Positions 13,231 to 21,106 of a stretch of DNA of 21,349 nucleotides are shown one piece after another; within the stretch, counting starts at the first letter, position 1; the number at the start of each line of letters is the position of its first letter. The notes under the pieces were generated by a model. It did no database searches, was not told the origin of the DNA, and worked only from the letters and a program-made list of their open reading frames with translations. Source of the stretch: Gammaproteobacteria bacterium (lineage in GTDB: Bacteria; Pseudomonadota; Gammaproteobacteria; Steroidobacterales; Steroidobacteraceae). The DNA lies in the NCBI GenBank assembly GCA_020846815.1, contig JADLDF010000017.1, positions 1-21,349 on the forward strand, in the 5' to 3' direction. Made by a program: the position numbers and the translations under genes.

Positions 13231-15750
13231 TCAGAACCGCATGCGCCAGGTCACGCCGTAGGTCAGCAGCCGCGGATGCGCCACGTTCCAGCGGAACGGG
13301 AAGAAGGTGCCGCCGGTGTTCACGCCCGACGGCAGCGTGTTGGTGAACATCGCGTCGCGGAACGCACCGCTCGGCGCATCTTCGTCGGTCAGGTTGCGAC
13401 CCCAGAGCTCGAGCGTCCAGCTGTCGTTGGTCAGGCCGATCGACGCGTTCAGCGTGGTCGCCGCCGGGATGATCGCCTGGTTGGTCGCATCGGCGTACTG
13501 CTTGCCGCGATAGGCCAGGTCGCCGCGCACGAACCACTCGGTGTCGCCGCGCGCCGGAGCGCTGTAGCGGGCGCCGGCATTGCCCTGCCACTCCGAAGTG
13601 CGCAGGATCGTGTTGCCGGAAACGTCGCCATTCGGCGCGAAGCTCGGGAACTCGATGAAGGACTGCACCCGCGCGTCGTCGTACTGTGCGTCGACGTAGG
13701 CCAGGCCGAAGTTCAGGTCGACCCCGCGCGCCGGGCGCGCGACGATCATGAACTCGGCACCCTGCACCGACGCGTCGCCGCCGTTCACGTTGAAGGCCGT
13801 CGGCTGGATGATCGCGCGGCCACCGACATCGCTGCGGATCTGCGGAATCACGATGTCGGACCAATCGAGCTTGTAGATGTCGAATTCGACACCGATCCGG
13901 CGATCGAACAGTTCGGCTTTCACGCCCAGCTCGTAGCTGAGGATCTTTTCCGGATCGAAGGCGCCCGGCACCGTCACGTCGACCGTCGGCGCATCGACGA
14001 AGCGCACCGTCGTCGGGTCGAAATCGCCCGACTTCTCGGACTGTGCAACGCCGGCAAAGAACGTGACCGCGTCCGTCGGCTTGAAGCGCAGCGTCGCGCG
14101 CCAGTTCGCCAGGCCCCATGAATCCTCGACGCTGACGTTGGTGGCGCGATCGTCGAAGCTGCGCTCCTCGTCGGTGTAGCGACCCTCGATCGAACCGGTC
14201 AGGCGATCGGTGAAATCGAATTCGGCTTGCGCGAAGACCGCCGCCGAATCGGTCTTGAAGCGATAGATGCCCTCGCTCGAGCCGCCGAGCGGATCGGTGA
14301 ACCACTCGAGAAAGGCGCCGTTGCCAGCGCCCGGCGCGAAGTCGACGATGGTCGTCGGCCCGAGCGCGGTGCAGGCGAGACAGAACGAGCCGAAGTTCGC
14401 CGGCAGCGGACGGGTGCCGAGCACGCCGTCCTCGCCGGCGACACGCTTGTTCGAGAAATAGAACCCGCCTACCGAGTAGCGCAGCCGCTGTTCGCGATCG
14501 CTCGCGAACCGGATCTCCTGGCTGAACTCCTCGGTGCCGTCGCCGCGACCGATGATCAGCAATCCGGTGCTGAACTGCTGGCGGGGGCCAGACTGGGTGC
14601 CGAGCATCGGGATATTGATGGCGGGCGCCGGCTGGTAGGTGAAGATCGTGGTTTCGCCGGAATTGCGCGAACCGTCGATGAAGAACGACTGGTCAACCTT
14701 CGAATAGCCCGACAGCGCCGAGAGCGTGCCGCCGGCGACGTTCCAGCGCAGTGCCAGATGGGCGCGCGTCAGGTCGCGATCCTCGCCGGTCGCGCCGGGC
14801 AGGGCCGACAGGCTGTTCTCGTCGATGGACGGCAGCTCACCGCAGTAGTTCAGCAGGCGGCTGGTCACGGTGCTCATCGGATTGGTGGCCAGTGCAGTCG
14901 TTCGTCGGTCTTCGCAGTTCGCGACGACTTGCGAGACCGCGGCATTGTCGATCCGGTCGGCCGACACGTAGAGGCCGAGCTCGGCTTCGAAGGCGTCGTT
15001 CGGCGACCATGCCAGGGCGCCGTTGAAGGTCTTGAACTTGTAGCCGCCGATGTCGGAGCCGGGACCGCGCCCGGCCCAGGCATTCTCGTACGAACCGTCG
15101 AACTCGTCGTGCAGCACCGCGGCGCGGCCGCGCAGCACGCCGGGGATCAGCGCACCGCTGACCGCGACCGAGCCGAGCGCCCGGCCATCGTTGCCGACGG
15201 TGACCTGGGTCTTGCCACGAAACTCGTCAGTGGGCTTCGCCGTCACGTAGTTGATCGCGCCGCCGAAGGCGTTGCGGCCGTAGAGCGCCGCTTGCGGACC
15301 CTTGACGACCTCGATGCGCTCGATGTCCAGCTGGCTGAAGTTGACGCCTTCCCGACCCGACACGTAGATGCCGTCGACGAAGACGGCCGTGTTCAGCTCG
15401 CCCAGGATGTCGATCGGCGCCACGCCGCGAATGACCGGCGCCGGCAGGAACTCGCCGAGCACGTTCGAGAACGTGAGGCCTGGCGTATTCGCCGCCACGT
15501 CATCGAGGTTGGTGATGCCGCGCTGCTCGATCGCCTCGGCCGTGAACGCCGTGATCGCCAGCGGCACGTCGAGGAGCTGCTCGCTCTGCCGGCGCGAGGT
15601 GACGACGACTTCGTCCAGCTCGATGGCGTTTGCGCTGCGCGAAGCGTCCTGTGCCCACACGGACTGCGTTGCAACGACAACCAGCAGCGCCGAAGCCGCG
15701 GCAATGCCCGACCCGCGGACAGCTCCGCATCGTGAAAACCTGAAAACCAT
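13231..15750 (-). CDS. TonB-dependent outer-membrane receptor (copy B)
   Basis: The 839-residue receptor has a signal peptide (MVFRFSRCGAVRGSGIAAASALLVVVATQSVWAQ region), a TonB box-like DEVVVTSRR at about 46-54, a plug domain with LERIEV-type motifs (IERIEVVKGPQAALYGRNAF, GAINYVTAKP) and a barrel ending YGVTWRMRF. It is a close paralogue of the receptor at 10487-13003, with long identical stretches such as RLLNYCGELPS and FCLACTALGPTT and four cysteines at matching positions (279, 303, 457, 460). The shared loop sequences suggest the same or related ligands. The ATG at 15748-15750 has GGGGGG five bases upstream. A hairpin lies after the stop. It is divergent from the PD40 beta-propeller gene, so a shared control region is likely. 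Confidence 0.93.
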   Translation of the reverse strand: MVFRFSRCGAVRGSGIAAASALLVVVATQSVWAQDASRSANAIELDEVVVTSRRQSEQLLDVPLAITAFTAEAIEQRGITNLDDVAANTPGLTFSNVLGEFLPAPVIRGVAPIDILGELNTAVFVDGIYVSGREGVNFSQLDIERIEVVKGPQAALYGRNAFGGAINYVTAKPTDEFRGKTQVTVGNDGRALGSVAVSGALIPGVLRGRAAVLHDEFDGSYENAWAGRGPGSDIGGYKFKTFNGALAWSPNDAFEAELGLYVSADRIDNAAVSQVVANCEDRRTTALATNPMSTVTSRLLNYCGELPSIDENSLSALPGATGEDRDLTRAHLALRWNVAGGTLSALSGYSKVDQSFFIDGSRNSGETTIFTYQPAPAINIPMLGTQSGPRQQFSTGLLIIGRGDGTEEFSQEIRFASDREQRLRYSVGGFYFSNKRVAGEDGVLGTRPLPANFGSFCLACTALGPTTIVDFAPGAGNGAFLEWFTDPLGGSSEGIYRFKTDSAAVFAQAEFDFTDRLTGSIEGRYTDEERSFDDRATNVSVEDSWGLANWRATLRFKPTDAVTFFAGVAQSEKSGDFDPTTVRFVDAPTVDVTVPGAFDPEKILSYELGVKAELFDRRIGVEFDIYKLDWSDIVIPQIRSDVGGRAIIQPTAFNVNGGDASVQGAEFMIVARPARGVDLNFGLAYVDAQYDDARVQSFIEFPSFAPNGDVSGNTILRTSEWQGNAGARYSAPARGDTEWFVRGDLAYRGKQYADATNQAIIPAATTLNASIGLTNDSWTLELWGRNLTDEDAPSGAFRDAMFTNTLPSGVNTGGTFFPFRWNVAHPRLLTYGVTWRMRF

Positions 15751-15794
15751 GCTTACCCCCCAAGATACGAGCCACACGCGCGATGGCGCAGCTT

Positions 15795-15813
15795 CTTGTG
15801 ACGAACTTACAAC
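15795..15813 (-). promoter_or_regulatory. Conserved 19-bp dyad-like motif upstream of receptor B
   Basis: CTTGTGACGAACTTACAAC (plus strand) contains the inverted repeat TTGT-N9-ACAA and matches the motif ahead of receptor A. It ends 44 bp upstream of receptor B and 74 bp upstream of the PD40 gene. The element TTACAA inside it, with CATATG 18 bp further, could also serve as a weak plus-strand promoter. Confidence 0.45.
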
Positions 15814-15826
15814 GAAGGCGCGCGCA

Positions 15827-15840
15827 ATGCCATATGGCAT
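15827..15840. promoter_or_regulatory. Perfect 14-bp palindrome in divergent promoter region
   Basis: ATGCCATATGGCAT is a perfect palindrome at 15827-15840 in the 137-bp gap between receptor B and the PD40 gene, 47 bp upstream of the PD40 ATG. Its length and place fit an operator for a dimeric regulator, perhaps overlapping the -10 region of the plus-strand promoter. No regulator gene is in the window. Confidence 0.4.
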
Positions 15841-15887
15841 CGGCCATCTGTCGAACGATATCACCGGGCAATATGTGGAGTAGCGAC

Positions 15888-16988
15888 ATGATCAACCGTT
15901 CTACATTCGCAGCCGCTGTGCTGAGTGCGACGTTTTCGCTGCCTGCCTGCATGGCGGCGGGCGCTCCGGGGACCGCTCGCGAGACGGCTCGCGCAGTGCC
16001 GGTACCCGCCGGCGCCGCGGTGAGCACCAGGCCGGGCGAATCACCTTCGTGGCAGATTCCCAACATCGGCGACGCCGCCGAGGCCTACTACGGCCCGGAC
16101 GGCGTGCATCTGATCGCACAGGTGAAGAGCCCGCTCGCCGTGAAGGATGCGCGTGGCATGTCCGGCTACCTCACCAAGACGTTCACCGATAGCGGGACCG
16201 ACGTCGTGCTGATCAACGAAAAGGGCTGGGATGCCTGTTCGTATTTCTTTCCGGACGGCAAGCGGCTGGTCTGGACCTCCATCAAGGACAACCTGCAGAT
16301 GCCGGTCGGCAGCTGGTCCGACTGGCGCAACTACCCGCAGGGCGCCGAGCTCTATGTCTCGGACCGCCAGGGCAAGAACATCCAGCGCCTGACCAACAAC
16401 AAGTATTACGAAGCGGAAGTCACGGTCTCACCTGACGGCAAGTGGATCGTCTTCGGCCGCATGATCGACGGCAACATGGACCTCTGGGTCATGAACTCCG
16501 ACGGCAGCGGCGAGAAGCAGATCACCTTCACCAAGGACGAGCAGGAAGGCGCGCCGTATTTCCTGCCGGACAGCGAGACCATCCTGTACCGGGCCTGGAA
16601 GGCATCGGAGTACGACCGCAAGCCGACTCCGATGACCATCTACACGATCAAGCGCGACGGCAGCGGCAATCAGCGCCGTACCTTCACCGACGACATGAAC
16701 TGGGCGCCCTACCCGACCCCGGACGGCAAGCACTTCGTGTTCGTGCGCGCCGAGACGGCGCGCAACTGGGAGGTCTATCTCGGCTATCTCGACGGCAAGA
16801 CGCCGCCGAAGCGCCTCACCTTCGACGACGCTTTCGACGGCTTCCCGGCGGTCTCGCCCGACGGGCGCAAGATGGTCTGGACGAGCTCGCGCAGCTCGGC
16901 CGGCGCCGGCTTCATGCAGGGCCTGCGCCTGCATGTCATGGACATCACGTCGCTCGACGTCGGCCCGAAGCAGGCCACCCGTCGCTGA
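15888..16988 (+). CDS. Exported PD40/TolB-like beta-propeller protein
   Basis: The 366-residue protein has an N-terminal signal (MINRSTFAAAVLSATFSLPAC); C21 may be lipidated, although Pro at -2 makes the lipobox atypical. The rest is a series of WD40-like PD40 repeats, seen as FPDGKRLVWTS, SPDGKWIVFGR, LPDSETILYRA, TPDGKHFVFVR and SPDGRKMVWTSSR, with linking motifs such as LYVSDRQGKNIQRLT and LWVMNSDGSGEKQIT. This matches the propeller half of TolB and related periplasmic proteins; the TolB N-terminal domain is absent. It is probably a periplasmic binding or scaffold protein. GGAG lies seven bases before the ATG at 15888-15890. It is divergent from receptor B and 54 bp upstream of the nitrilase-like gene, so it is likely co-expressed with both. 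Confidence 0.85.
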   Translation: MINRSTFAAAVLSATFSLPACMAAGAPGTARETARAVPVPAGAAVSTRPGESPSWQIPNIGDAAEAYYGPDGVHLIAQVKSPLAVKDARGMSGYLTKTFTDSGTDVVLINEKGWDACSYFFPDGKRLVWTSIKDNLQMPVGSWSDWRNYPQGAELYVSDRQGKNIQRLTNNKYYEAEVTVSPDGKWIVFGRMIDGNMDLWVMNSDGSGEKQITFTKDEQEGAPYFLPDSETILYRAWKASEYDRKPTPMTIYTIKRDGSGNQRRTFTDDMNWAPYPTPDGKHFVFVRAETARNWEVYLGYLDGKTPPKRLTFDDAFDGFPAVSPDGRKMVWTSSRSSAGAGFMQGLRLHVMDITSLDVGPKQATRR

Positions 16989-16990
16989 CA

Positions 16991-17007
16991 CGCGCGGCAG
17001 CCGCGCG
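16991..17007 (+). terminator. Short GC hairpin between the PD40 and nitrilase-like genes
   Basis: CGCGCGG-CAG-CCGCGCG forms a 7-bp stem with a three-base loop, starting two bases after the PD40 stop codon and followed by CTTCCTTAG. It could be a weak terminator or attenuator that lowers expression of the downstream gene, or an mRNA 3' end protector. The U-run is poor. Confidence 0.35.
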
Positions 17008-17042
17008 CTTCCTTAGAGCCGGGATCCAGAGGAGTGAGGACA

Positions 17043-18236
17043 ATGCAGAAGAAGGGTCCGAACATCGATCGGCGCGCGCTGCTGGCCGGCGCCATGGCCG
17101 CGGGCGCTGCCGCCGCAGGCGCGGCGCCAGCGGTCGCACAGCAGGCGGGCGCCGCCGCATCGCGCCAGTCGCAGTCGCAGATCAAGGTGGCGAGGCACGG
17201 CGTCTACGAGACCGTGCCGCTGCGTCAGGATGCGATCAACGTCTGCGCCGTGCAGTCGCGGGTCTGGTCGGTGGACGTGAAGAACCGCGCGACGACGATG
17301 CGGCGCAATCTCGCGCATGTCACGAAGCTGATCGACTACGCGCAGGGTTCAGCCGAGGAATGGGGCGGCGAGCGGCTCTGGGGCGCGAAGCAGGACCTGA
17401 TCTGCATGCACGAGTTCCCGGTGCAAGGCTTCCAGCCCTGGACACGCCGGGAGCTGAACCAGATCGCGTTCGAGCTGCCGGGCCCCGAGACCGACGTGAT
17501 CGCGCAGCGCGCCAGGAAATACGGCTGCTACATCGCCTTCGGCTGCTACGCCAAGGAGAAGGACTGGCCGGACCACGTGATCAACATGTCGGTGATCGTC
17601 GGCCCGAACGGCGACATCGTCAGCCGGCAGTGGAAGGCCCGCAACATTCTCGGCATGTTCGGCGAAGGCGGGCTGATCGGCACCACGATCTACGACGTGC
17701 TCGACCGCTACGTCGAAATGTACGGCTGGGACGCAACCATGCCGATCGCACGTACCGACATCGGCAACATCGCGATGACGGCGGTCGGCGCCGAGCCTCT
17801 GCTGTATACCTGCTACGCGCTGAAAGGTGCCGAGATCATGATCCTGACGGTCACCGGCGGCACGAATGCCGAGTCGGCGGTCGCCGCCGCGCGCACCAAC
17901 CGCACCTACGTCGTCGGCGTCGGCAACTCGGTCTCGCCCGACAACCCCGGCTTCCTCGAGGCTGTCGGCTCGCGTGACGAGGGCACGGTGGTCGTCGACC
18001 CGCGCGGCACGGTGCTGGCCAAGACCGCGAATCATCACGAGGACGCGATCAGCGCGCGAGTACCGATCGCGGACTTCCGCAAGGCGCGGCGCATGCCTGA
18101 ACTGCCGATGGCGCTGATGCTGCCGGTGTTCCAGCAGTACCAGCCGGTGTTCCAGCCGAACGCCTTCCTCGGCAAGCTGCCGGAAACCTACGCAGAAGCA
18201 GGGGAGCTGGCGCGGCGGCGCATGGGCACGAAGTAG
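17043..18236 (+). CDS. Tat-exported nitrilase-superfamily protein lacking the catalytic cysteine
   Basis: The 397-residue protein starts MQKKGPNIDRRALLAGAMAAG, a twin-arginine signal followed by an Ala-rich hydrophobic stretch ending near PAVAQQ. The mature part has the carbon-nitrogen hydrolase course: LICMHEFPVQGF with the catalytic Glu at E124, VIVGPNGDIVSRQWKARN with the catalytic Lys at K198, then GNIAMTAVGAEPLLYTCYALKGAEIMIL. In this last block the usual nucleophile position (I-C-Y-D) reads A-V-G-A, so residue 248 is Val; the nearest Cys is C257 in the following helix. C-N bond hydrolysis by the usual mechanism looks impossible. The ATG at 17043 has AGGAG eight bases upstream; the in-frame GTG at 17034 has none at proper distance. 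It follows the PD40 gene by 54 bp. Confidence 0.85.
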   Translation: MQKKGPNIDRRALLAGAMAAGAAAAGAAPAVAQQAGAAASRQSQSQIKVARHGVYETVPLRQDAINVCAVQSRVWSVDVKNRATTMRRNLAHVTKLIDYAQGSAEEWGGERLWGAKQDLICMHEFPVQGFQPWTRRELNQIAFELPGPETDVIAQRARKYGCYIAFGCYAKEKDWPDHVINMSVIVGPNGDIVSRQWKARNILGMFGEGGLIGTTIYDVLDRYVEMYGWDATMPIARTDIGNIAMTAVGAEPLLYTCYALKGAEIMILTVTGGTNAESAVAAARTNRTYVVGVGNSVSPDNPGFLEAVGSRDEGTVVVDPRGTVLAKTANHHEDAISARVPIADFRKARRMPELPMALMLPVFQQYQPVFQPNAFLGKLPETYAEAGELARRRMGTK

Positions 18237-18248
18237 CCGCTGGCCGGC

Positions 18249-18274
18249 GGTGGCCGCGGTTGTCCGCGGCCACC
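18249..18274. terminator. Strong hairpin between convergent genes
   Basis: GGTGGCCGCGG and CCGCGGCCACC form a perfect 11-bp stem with a TTGT loop, 12 bases after the nitrilase-like stop codon. There is no T run on either side, so it is a candidate terminator or 3'-end stabiliser for the plus-strand unit, and possibly a block for the convergent transcript. Confidence 0.5.
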
Positions 18275-18451
18275 CACCCACCCACGACAGCAACGGGCCG
18301 CCGCCACCTCGTCGGCGAGCCGCAGGGGAGGGCCGGGGGCGTTTGACCACCGGCTCACCCGTTCTCGGTGGGGCCGCGCAGGCCGCGCCGTGGGCGGCCC
18401 GCTACTGGCGCGGCGCGGGCTGCTGGATGCCGCCCTTGTTGGCCTTGCCGG

Positions 18452-20350
18452 TCAACCGCTCGCCGAGATCGCGCGGCTCTTCGGATCGTAGCGCAGCGGC
18501 GTACTGCCGGTCGGCGTGAACACCGGATCCCAGGCGCGCGAAGCCTCGTTGTAGACGAAGGCGCGCAGACGCGGGATCTCCGCCGGCGCGAGCCTCGCCT
18601 GGCGCGTGACCGGCAGCGTGAAACTCGCGGGCCGGTTGACGATGGTGCGATACGGACCGAACAGCACGGCCGGCGAAACCACCTCGCTGTGCTCCGCGAG
18701 GCGCGCGATCGGCACGTCCTGGGCGCCGACGTAGGCCTCGAAGCTGTCCCAGGCCGAGACCAGGTTGTCGGCGGGGTCCTGGAAGGCGCGATAGTTCCGT
18801 GCATCGAAGGACTCCGGCTCGCCCGGATGCGCATCCTTCGCCACCACCAGCTTCGCGCCGCGCAGCGCTCCCTGCTTCACTTCGACGCCGCCGCCGCCTT
18901 CGCGGTCGACGGCGCCGCGCGCGACGATCTGCAGGTTCAGCGAGGTCGGGAACACGCCGAAGCGCTCGACGGCGCTGCGGATGTTGTGCGCGTAGCCGGT
19001 CGTGAAGTCCTGCGGCTGCGCCAGGCCATAGGAGTAGTAGTTGTCGCGACGCCTGTCGCCAGAGCGGCCCTGCGGATTGAAGTGCAGCGCGTAGCGGTCG
19101 CCGTAGTAGGCCTCGAGGTAGCGCTTGAACGAGACGTAGTTGTTGTAGGCGTTCTCGTGATAGACCTCCTTCGACCACGGATGCGGCGCGGAGAACGGTC
19201 CCTGCGCCGGGCGGTCCGGGAACGGCAGGCCGTAGGTCGTGTAAAGGATCGCGACCTCGCTGCCGGGCTCGATGTTGTCGAGGTGCTTCTTGGCGAGGTG
19301 CAGCAGCGCGAGGTTGTACTCGGGCGTGCGTCCCACCTGGCGCGACTGCTGGTACTGGAACTGCTCGCCCAGGCCGGCGAGGCACAGGGCCCGCTTCACG
19401 TAGCCCTTGGTCATGAAGTCGTTGGCATAGTTGTTGTTGTCCGTGGTCTCGCGGACCAGGACCATGCGCCGGAAGCCTTCGCGTGCGAAGTCGAGCGCGA
19501 CGTCCTCCTCGAAGCGCGTCAGGCCCGTGGTCGGCGCATAGGCGCCGAAGCGTACGTCGATCTGGTCGTCGAACAGCCCATCCAGCACCTTCGCCGTATG
19601 CGACTCGATCGCCACGGTCGCCGGCGAGAGCCGCGGCTCGAGGTCCTCGTGCAGGATGCTGAAATCGGTGATGCCGCCGGCCCAGGAGTATTCGTCGGCG
19701 TCGCGGATGCCGTTCGGCATGGCCAGCGGGTTCGCGCCCGGGCCCATCGGCGCGGCACCGATCACAACCACGCCTTCCAGGTAGTTCGTACCGTCGCGCG
19801 GATCGACGGCCCAGAAGGAGCGCTGCAGCGGGCGCTTGAAGTCCTTGGCCGGCGTGATCATCCCGGGCGTCGCCGGCACATCCTTCGCGGCGAGCGTGAC
19901 TTGCGGATCGTATATCGAGACGTAGGTCTGGCCGTCGGCCGAGAGCTTGTAGAAGCCGACGGAGTCGTGCAGCGCCTCGAGTCCCGGTGCCGGAAAGCCG
20001 AGAGCATAGGGCTGCAGGCCGAGCTGCACCCGGAACGGCGGCGTGCCGACGAAGTCCTCGGTGCAGGGCTCGTCGGGTCGTGCCGCGCTGGTGCCGAAGC
20101 TGCGCTTGACCACCTCGCGCCGGTAGAGCGGATCGAAACCCTCGGGTTCGGCCCAGTCGGTGATCAGCACGGCGACCCACTCGGCCGCGGGCCGGCGGCT
20201 CGTGGATGCCGTAGCCGCGGCACCGCCCGCCGCGACAGGCACCGGCGACGGCGCGGGCTGCGCGGCACTGCCGGCCAGGGGCAGCGCGAGACCCATCAGG
20301 AATACACGGAATGCGGCAGCAGCCTGCCGGCCATCGATCGAATGCGGCAT
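18452..20350 (-). CDS. Large exported protein of unknown function, faint ferrochelatase-like motifs
   Basis: I do not firmly recognise this 632-residue protein. It has a signal peptide (MPHSIDGRQAAAAFRVFLMGLALPLAGSAA), then WVAVLITDWAEPEGFDP (about 58-74), GITDFSILHEDLEPRL (226-241), VRFGAYAP, VLVRETTDNNNYANDF (297-312), and EVAILYTTYGLPFP (365-378). The opening strand and the later 'GLP' strand recall the two half-sites of ferrochelatase-like chelatases, but the catalytic His would be Tyr (YGLP), so this is only a resemblance. The ATG at 20348-20350 has GAGG five bases upstream; a GTG two codons earlier is possible. A frame ending at 18402 gives a more protein-like tail, hinting at a frameshift near the end. 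It is convergent with the nitrilase-like gene. Confidence 0.75.
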   Translation of the reverse strand: MPHSIDGRQAAAAFRVFLMGLALPLAGSAAQPAPSPVPVAAGGAAATASTSRRPAAEWVAVLITDWAEPEGFDPLYRREVVKRSFGTSAARPDEPCTEDFVGTPPFRVQLGLQPYALGFPAPGLEALHDSVGFYKLSADGQTYVSIYDPQVTLAAKDVPATPGMITPAKDFKRPLQRSFWAVDPRDGTNYLEGVVVIGAAPMGPGANPLAMPNGIRDADEYSWAGGITDFSILHEDLEPRLSPATVAIESHTAKVLDGLFDDQIDVRFGAYAPTTGLTRFEEDVALDFAREGFRRMVLVRETTDNNNYANDFMTKGYVKRALCLAGLGEQFQYQQSRQVGRTPEYNLALLHLAKKHLDNIEPGSEVAILYTTYGLPFPDRPAQGPFSAPHPWSKEVYHENAYNNYVSFKRYLEAYYGDRYALHFNPQGRSGDRRRDNYYSYGLAQPQDFTTGYAHNIRSAVERFGVFPTSLNLQIVARGAVDREGGGGVEVKQGALRGAKLVVAKDAHPGEPESFDARNYRAFQDPADNLVSAWDSFEAYVGAQDVPIARLAEHSEVVSPAVLFGPYRTIVNRPASFTLPVTRQARLAPAEIPRLRAFVYNEASRAWDPVFTPTGSTPLRYDPKSRAISASG

Positions 20351-20404
20351 GTCCACCTCGTCCAGGCCCCCCCTCGTGGAAGCCCGACCATGACGTGGCG
20401 GGCG

Positions 20405-20971
20405 TCAGGCTCCGGTCTTCTTGCCAGCGCGTGGCCGTCTCGTGGAACCGGACGGGCGCTCGCCCTCGTCGGGTCGCTCGCGTGTCTGCGGTGCGGGCGA
20501 TGCCGCAGGAGGCGGCGGCGCGCCGCGAGGCTTGAGCGCGGAGACGATGTTCTCCTGCATCTGCTGCCACATCGCGAAATTGGCCTGCGCGAACTCGGCC
20601 ATCGAGGCGAGCGGCGTGCCGCTGACCATCTTGGAGATCTGCGTCTGCAACGCCTGCTGCTGCGCGACGAAGGACGCCACGGCCTGTTCCAGGTAGCGAC
20701 CCATGAAGCCCTGCATCGCGTCGCCATAGAAGCGGATGATGGATTCGAGCGTCGAGGTCGAGAGGATCGGCTGCCCGAACTGCTCCTGGTCGGCGATGAT
20801 CTGCAGCAGGATCGCGCGCGTCAGATCCTCGCCCGACTTGTCGTCGACGACCTTGATCTTCTCGCCCTGCACGATCAGCTTGCGCAGATCCTCGAGCGTG
20901 ACGTGCCGGCTGTCGACCGCGTCATAGAGGCGTCGGTTGGCGTATTTCTTGATGACACGTTCGCTGGCCAT
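20405..20971 (-). CDS. phaR: Polyhydroxyalkanoate synthesis repressor PhaR
   Basis: The 188-residue protein starts MASERVIKKYANRRLYDAVDSRHVTLEDLRKLI, the DNA- and PHA-binding N-terminal domain of PhaR (PHB_acc_N). DLTRAILLQIIADQEQ (about 50-65) and the helical block ESIIRFYGDAMQGFMGRYLEQAV (PHB_acc) follow. Residues 150-188 are Pro/Arg/Lys-rich and disordered. PhaR represses phasin genes and its own gene when no PHA granule is present and is titrated onto granules when polymer accumulates. The ATG is at 20969-20971; a candidate -10 (TAGAAT) lies close upstream, giving a very short leader. It lies downstream of the phasin gene, a common pairing and its likely target. Confidence 0.95.
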   Translation of the reverse strand: MASERVIKKYANRRLYDAVDSRHVTLEDLRKLIVQGEKIKVVDDKSGEDLTRAILLQIIADQEQFGQPILSTSTLESIIRFYGDAMQGFMGRYLEQAVASFVAQQQALQTQISKMVSGTPLASMAEFAQANFAMWQQMQENIVSALKPRGAPPPPAASPAPQTRERPDEGERPSGSTRRPRAGKKTGA

Positions 20972-21077
20972 GTGCGGATTCTAGCCTGAGGACTGCGCAC
21001 GAATAGAATGAGGGACGGCCGCATCCCGATTGAGGGGGGGAGAGATGCGAGCCGCCCCTCGAGGGGAACGGTACCGG

Positions 21078-21096
21078 CCGGCGCCTCGGGCGCCGG
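21078..21096 (-). terminator. Hairpin between phasin gene and phaR
   Basis: CCGGCGCC-TCG-GGCGCCGG forms a perfect 8-bp stem with a three-base loop, 10 bases after the phasin stop codon. No T run follows, so it may act as a terminator or as a 3'-end stabiliser of the abundant phasin mRNA. A separate 12-bp palindrome CCCCTCGAGGGG lies at 21055-21066. Confidence 0.4.
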
Positions 21097-21106
21097 GCCG
21101 TCGTGA

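Noticed and set aside
17034..17036. GTG start for the nitrilase-like protein
   Set aside because: The ribosome binding site abuts this codon. The ATG three codons later has better spacing and gives a standard Tat signal start.
20368..20374. Run of seven C upstream of the 632-residue protein as a phase-variable tract
   Set aside because: It lies outside the coding region and is short. Similar runs occur by chance at this base composition.
21055..21066. Palindrome CCCCTCGAGGGG upstream of phaR as an operator
   Set aside because: It lies over 80 bp upstream of the phaR start, close to the phasin 3' hairpin, and is a GC-rich palindrome with no match to known PhaR sites. It is not strong enough to call.
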